From Cephalopachus bancanus (taxonomy: Eukaryota; Chordata; Mammalia; Primates; Tarsiidae): 64,000 nucleotides of DNA. The notes beneath the pieces were generated by a model. The model had not been told where the DNA came from, did not search any database, and worked only from the letters and a program-made list of their open reading frames with translations. Positions 60,076 to 64,000 of this stretch are shown piece by piece. Both the position numbers and the translations under genes were made by a program. Numbering within the stretch: the stretch's first letter is position 1; every line of letters begins with the position of its first letter. The stretch lies in the NCBI GenBank assembly GCA_027257055.1, contig JAPVLO010000003.1, positions 6,637,501 through 6,701,500 on the forward strand, given 5' to 3'.

Positions 60076-60639
60076 ATGATAAAAAACAAACAAAAAAGAA
60101 TACATACAAAGTTTGTAAAAATAAACTTCTATTCTTTTGGTCCTCCATCATATATACACATACATATGCACACACACACATACTTATGACTAAATATGAG
60201 AGACAATATATATGAGATGTTATAACTATTTAGCTGAAAGATTAATTTATGACACAGAGTTATAATCCGGTGAGGAAGGAATACACTGGTCCATAAAGTA
60301 TATGAAGAGTAAGATGTTTGCTTAATCACCTTAGACAAAATTCCAAATGGATCTAATAAAGGATTAACCTTTTTAGAATATCACTCTCGGGAATATTTTA
60401 TTATCATTTCAGAGTAAACCATAAAGATGGTATAAGCAATATGCGTATGCAACCATATAAGCAACAGACAGTTTATATTTATATGTATAACTAATACATA
60501 TTAGAATCAAAAATATATATTTAACTATGAAATGCATATGCCAAAAAAAGAGGAAATAGTAAATGCATAGGCAATTTGCTTCACTAATAATAAACAACCA
60601 TGATTTAAAGAAGAAAATGAGATACCATGTCATGTATCA

Positions 60640-61000
60640 AAATTACATTTTTTACAAAAAATCTGGCAATCTATTTCTGGCTATGTTTTAGAGGAATAGG
60701 AAAACTTACACTTTTGGTGGGAGTACACATTGAAGTGCTATTTAATAATATCCAGTCGTATGTAAATATGTATTCTCTATAGCACGGTAAATATATTAAA
60801 AGTAATCTAAAGAGCCATCAAATGAAGAATGTATAGCATGTGTAATCTAGTAATTATAATTATTTTTCTTCAAAATGAATGAAATATGGTCACATATATC
60901 CATTTGGATAAACAATAATTATTTTTGTCAAGATATTATTTATTAAAAAGTCAAGAATTATAATAGTATATATGGAATGATGCAATTTATTTAATTTTTT
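60640..61000 (+). mobile_element. Old sense L1M-type 3' end
   Basis: ACTTTTGGTGGGAGTACACA, a CTATAGCACGGTAAATATA stretch and GAATGAAATATGGTCACATA follow the order of an ancient L1M C-terminus and 3'UTR. Diverged; boundaries approximate. Confidence 0.5.
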
Positions 61001-61021
61001 TAGAGTATTCTACCTCATGAT

Positions 61022-61112
61022 CTATGTTTATTATCTATCATCTGTATATCTATGTATCCATCTATGTACTTATCTATCATCATCTATCCATCTATATTTA
61101 TATATAGGATAT
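61022..61112. repeat. (CTAT)n/(ATCT)n degenerate microsatellite
   Basis: TATCTATCATCTGTATATC and CCATCTATGTACTTATCTA units. Confidence 0.85.
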
Positions 61113-62420
61113 GTTTGATAAGTGATTTTTAGGATACCTTTATGTTTACATAAAAACTATGAGATTAGACAGAGTTTCCATATATCTATACCTAGTTTCT
61201 TGTATTATTAATATCTTAGATTAGTATGACACATTGCTCACAATTATTGAAAATATATGAATATATTTTCATGAACTAAAATGCATACTTAATTCAAATT
61301 GCTTTCATTTTTACACAATTTTCTTTTTCTCTTCAACAAACACATCCGAAATATCACATTAATTTTAAACATTATGTTTTCTTAGAGTTTTCTTGGTTGT
61401 AACTGTTTCTCAGACTTTTCTTCCCTGTAATGACCTAATGTAAGAACCAGATATTTTGTATATATAGTTGGTATTTGTTATTGTTTTTCTCATGATTATA
61501 CTGTGACTATCAATGCCATGAAGGTGAAGTGTCATTCTCATTATATCAAATCAGGGGAACATACTATCAACATGACTTATCACTGTTGATGTTAACTTTG
61601 ATCACCTGACTAAGGTAGTGTATATACGGTCTTTCCATTGTATCCCAACCATTAAAACTGCACTCTGCAGAAGAAATTCACTATTCTGAGCTCATACTTA
61701 AAGAGAAAATAGTTTTGCTCCACCTCTTTGAGGGTGGAACATCTACAAAAATTATTTGGAATTATCCTACAATGGAGCTTTGCCTCTTTCTCTTCCTTTA
61801 TTTACACAACTTGTCACATACTTATATCAATAATGAATTATGAATATGAATTTATACTTTGGGTTATACTTAAACATTATTTATTTTGCTGCCCAAATTG
61901 TTCTAGCTTTGCCCACTGGAAGCTCTTTCAGTTTATTCCTGTGTCTTTTTAATATATCTATATTCCATCATTATGTTACTTCTTCCTTCCTCCCTTTTAT
62001 AGAGACTTTCCTTATTTTCTGGCACTACAAGATACCAGGCTTAAATTTCTTCCCAAGTCCTAGAATCAATGAGCCATTTCTTTAAGGAACCTCGTTCATT
62101 TTATTGGAGATGGCATTGGGAACTATGAAAGCTAAATACTTTTCGTTACTGCTGAGGTTATTTTTTTTATCTAGTCCTTATCAGTTGACAGCACATAATA
62201 ATATATCTATGTGTGCACACAAATCTGTACCTATACACATATGTATAAATATGTCAATGTTAAATTATGTCTATATTAAGATACTCCTGAGTGCATGCTG
62301 ATATACCCATATAAGAAGAAGGGTATAACATTAACTTATTTTTTAGTTTTACTTAAAAACTAATTTTGCAATAATGTATAGAAATGTATGTACCATTGCT
62401 GCCTAGAAGAGAGAGCACAT
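61113..62420. other. unassigned AT-rich DNA
   Basis: No repeat or gene recognised. Short frames at 61728-62085 are chance ORFs. Confidence 0.5.
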
Positions 62421-62688
62421 TAAAAACTAGCTAATATTTATTGAATATTTATTATGTGCCAGAAACTGATTTATGCATTTGTCATGCATTAACTTAATTC
62501 TTTTAAAAATCTGATGAAATAAATATATCATTATTAGTGTTTATTATCACTACTCTCATTGTCCAAGTGTAGAAACTAAGGATAAAAGAGGTGAAGCAGC
62601 TACCTAAAACTCACACAGCTAGTAAAAGGTAGAGGTGGTCTAATCTAAACTTAATAGTTTAACCATCATACTTTGCATCTCTCCCCAT
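62421..62688 (+). mobile_element. MIR SINE
   Basis: AGCTAATATTTATTGAATAT, TTATTATGTGCCAGAAACTG, GCATTAACTTAATTCTTT and TCACACAGCTAGTAAAAGGT are successive landmarks of the MIR core and 3' region. About 268 bp, nearly full length, and old. Confidence 0.93.
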
Positions 62689-62994
62689 AAACTACAAAAT
62701 TTCAGGCTATTATTATTTGTGGTATTTTCAAGATGTTAAAATACATTATTAGATTTTTTCTCTCTCTGTATTCCTATCTGCTTCAAGACAGATAATTCTG
62801 ATGCATTGAATGAGTAGTCTGTCTTAAAGAATGTTAAGTTGGCATTTTTTCTTTTATGACAAAGAGTGGTATCCCAGGAACAAAGTGAAATTTATCTCAA
62901 AGTGAAATTATAAACCCTGGTTGGTTCTAAAGTTGCCTCTTCTGGTATATTTAAATCTGATGCAGTATAAAAAGTTAGCTTCTCATGTACAGTT

Positions 62995-63150
62995 ATTAAA
63001 TTAGGACAGCCATATTTCACAATTAAAAATACAGGACACACAGTTAAATTTGAATCAAGCAATTCATAGATTTTTAAATGGAAATATGCCTGAAATGTTT
63101 CAGTTATTCAATGTTCAACATAAATTCAAATTTAAATAAATGCTCTATAT
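62995..63150. repeat. palindromic DNA-transposon fragment (MER53-like)
   Basis: The left arm AAAATACAGGACACACAGTT with AAATTTGAAT is mirrored by ATTCAAATTT about 80 bp further right, with TTATTCAATGTTCAACATAA between. The arrangement resembles the near-palindromic non-autonomous element MER53 from memory; the name needs a consensus match. Confidence 0.55.
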
Positions 63151-64000
63151 CATGCAACACTAGCTCAAGTGTTTTCATTCTATACTTTAAGCATGAGCAC
63201 AAAACTCCTTTTCTTGCTGGTTCCAACTGATTCTTAATCCCAGAAATTAATGTTTAAATGTCTAAATTAATTGATTCATTAATTGATCAATTAGTCAAGC
63301 TTTAGTTGTTATTCATATTTAGAGAACCTCCTGAGAATTCTGGTTGCTTTTGAACTGCAGCCTTGCCAGTTTTTCTGCCATTCTTCCAAGTAATCAAAAT
63401 TATTTCTCTGTATTCACTGAGTTGGCCTGAAGCCTGATATATACTAATAGAGTTCCTTGAGTGACTTTCTGCCAGCCTGTATTGCATGATACTGTTTGCT
63501 ACCAAGTTCTGTGTCACCATGTTCCAATAACACTATGTTCTGGTCAACGATCTTTAGTAGATACATGTAGATGTTGCTACACACTCAGCAACTGCCCCAC
63601 AAAACAGGTATGCTTTCTCTTCCTTTCCTTATACCTAGCCAACTGCAGAATTTGCCTAATTCTATCTCCATTTTTTTTCATTTTAAATGCTTTCTATACA
63701 TTATCATTTTTAATATCCTTCCAAATGTATAGACACACTAAACAGAATGGCCCTAGGCTCTTTCCACCGTATTCCAATACCTTCATAGCAAACATTAAAA
63801 CACTAGGAAAAACTCATCTGACTGGAGCCCAAAAGGCAAAGTTTTAGTAGTGTATAAGAGAAATAAACAGTTCTATATTATGAGGAGGAGAGTGAAAGGA
63901 GCATGAAGAAATAAAACTGGATAGCTGAAGACAAAAAGTGATTACTGTATTTTATAGTGCTCTATGGAGTCAGCTCTGTTTTGACCTTACATATTTCTCT
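63151..64000. other. unassigned DNA
   Basis: No feature recognised. The 128-codon frame at 63461-63847 has no known domain, no flanking exon structure and overlaps an antisense frame; treated as chance. Confidence 0.5.

Noticed and set aside
63461..63847. 128-codon frame
   Set aside because: No domain, Cys/Phe/Leu-rich chance composition, no supporting structure.

Overview
This 64 kb window is AT-rich, gene-free primate DNA built almost entirely from layered transposable elements. I found no protein-coding host gene, no tRNA, rRNA or snRNA gene and no CRISPR array. Every long open reading frame falls in a repeat, a simple-sequence tract or a short random frame. The primate assignment rests on fourteen 7SL-derived Alu copies (complete, truncated or half). 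Twelve share a distinctive dimer whose linker (ACAATAAATC) and right-arm hairpin I do not recognise from human AluS/Y or from the lemur and loris Alus I know. The design is AluJ-derived, so my best but unproven guess is a tarsier or a comparably isolated primate lineage.

Layout: 0.1-7 kb holds an MLT1-like MaLR LTR, three Alus and an old sense L1M/HAL1 element with an Alu inside it. 8.9-12 kb is an old antisense L1 carrying a nested MaLR LTR and a deleted mariner copy. 15.24-22.02 kb and 23.76-30.75 kb are two essentially full-length antisense L1s of related lineage-specific families. Each has a long 5'UTR, broken ORF1 and ORF2, a nested Alu and recognisable target-site duplications. 31.7-36.2 kb is an L1 with an inversion junction followed by an old L1M. 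37.6-39.0 kb carries a young Alu, an interstitial TTAGGG-like tract and an unidentified GC-rich retrocopy-like insert.

42.5-43.1 kb is the second mariner copy. 46.6-51.5 kb contains an Alu, a MaLR LTR and a Tigger1 DNA transposon split by an L1 3' fragment. 53.3-58.8 kb is an old sense L1 punctured by three Alus. The third mariner (58.9 kb) is abutted by an L1 3' end. The rest holds an old L1 tail, an MIR, a MER53-like palindromic fragment and unassigned AT-rich DNA.

Nesting gives a relative history. MIR, old L1M/HAL1, Tigger1 and MaLR LTRs are oldest. The mariners and lineage-specific L1s follow, and the Alu with GC-rich, CpG-preserving copies is youngest. The main candidates for new biology are the Alu family, with a tRNA T-arm-like stem in its left arm and a perfect stem in its right arm; a non-autonomous mariner family in which three copies share one internal deletion; the L1 5'UTR design; and the unidentified retrocopy next to telomere-like repeats. 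Family names are from memory of consensus features; no database search was run.
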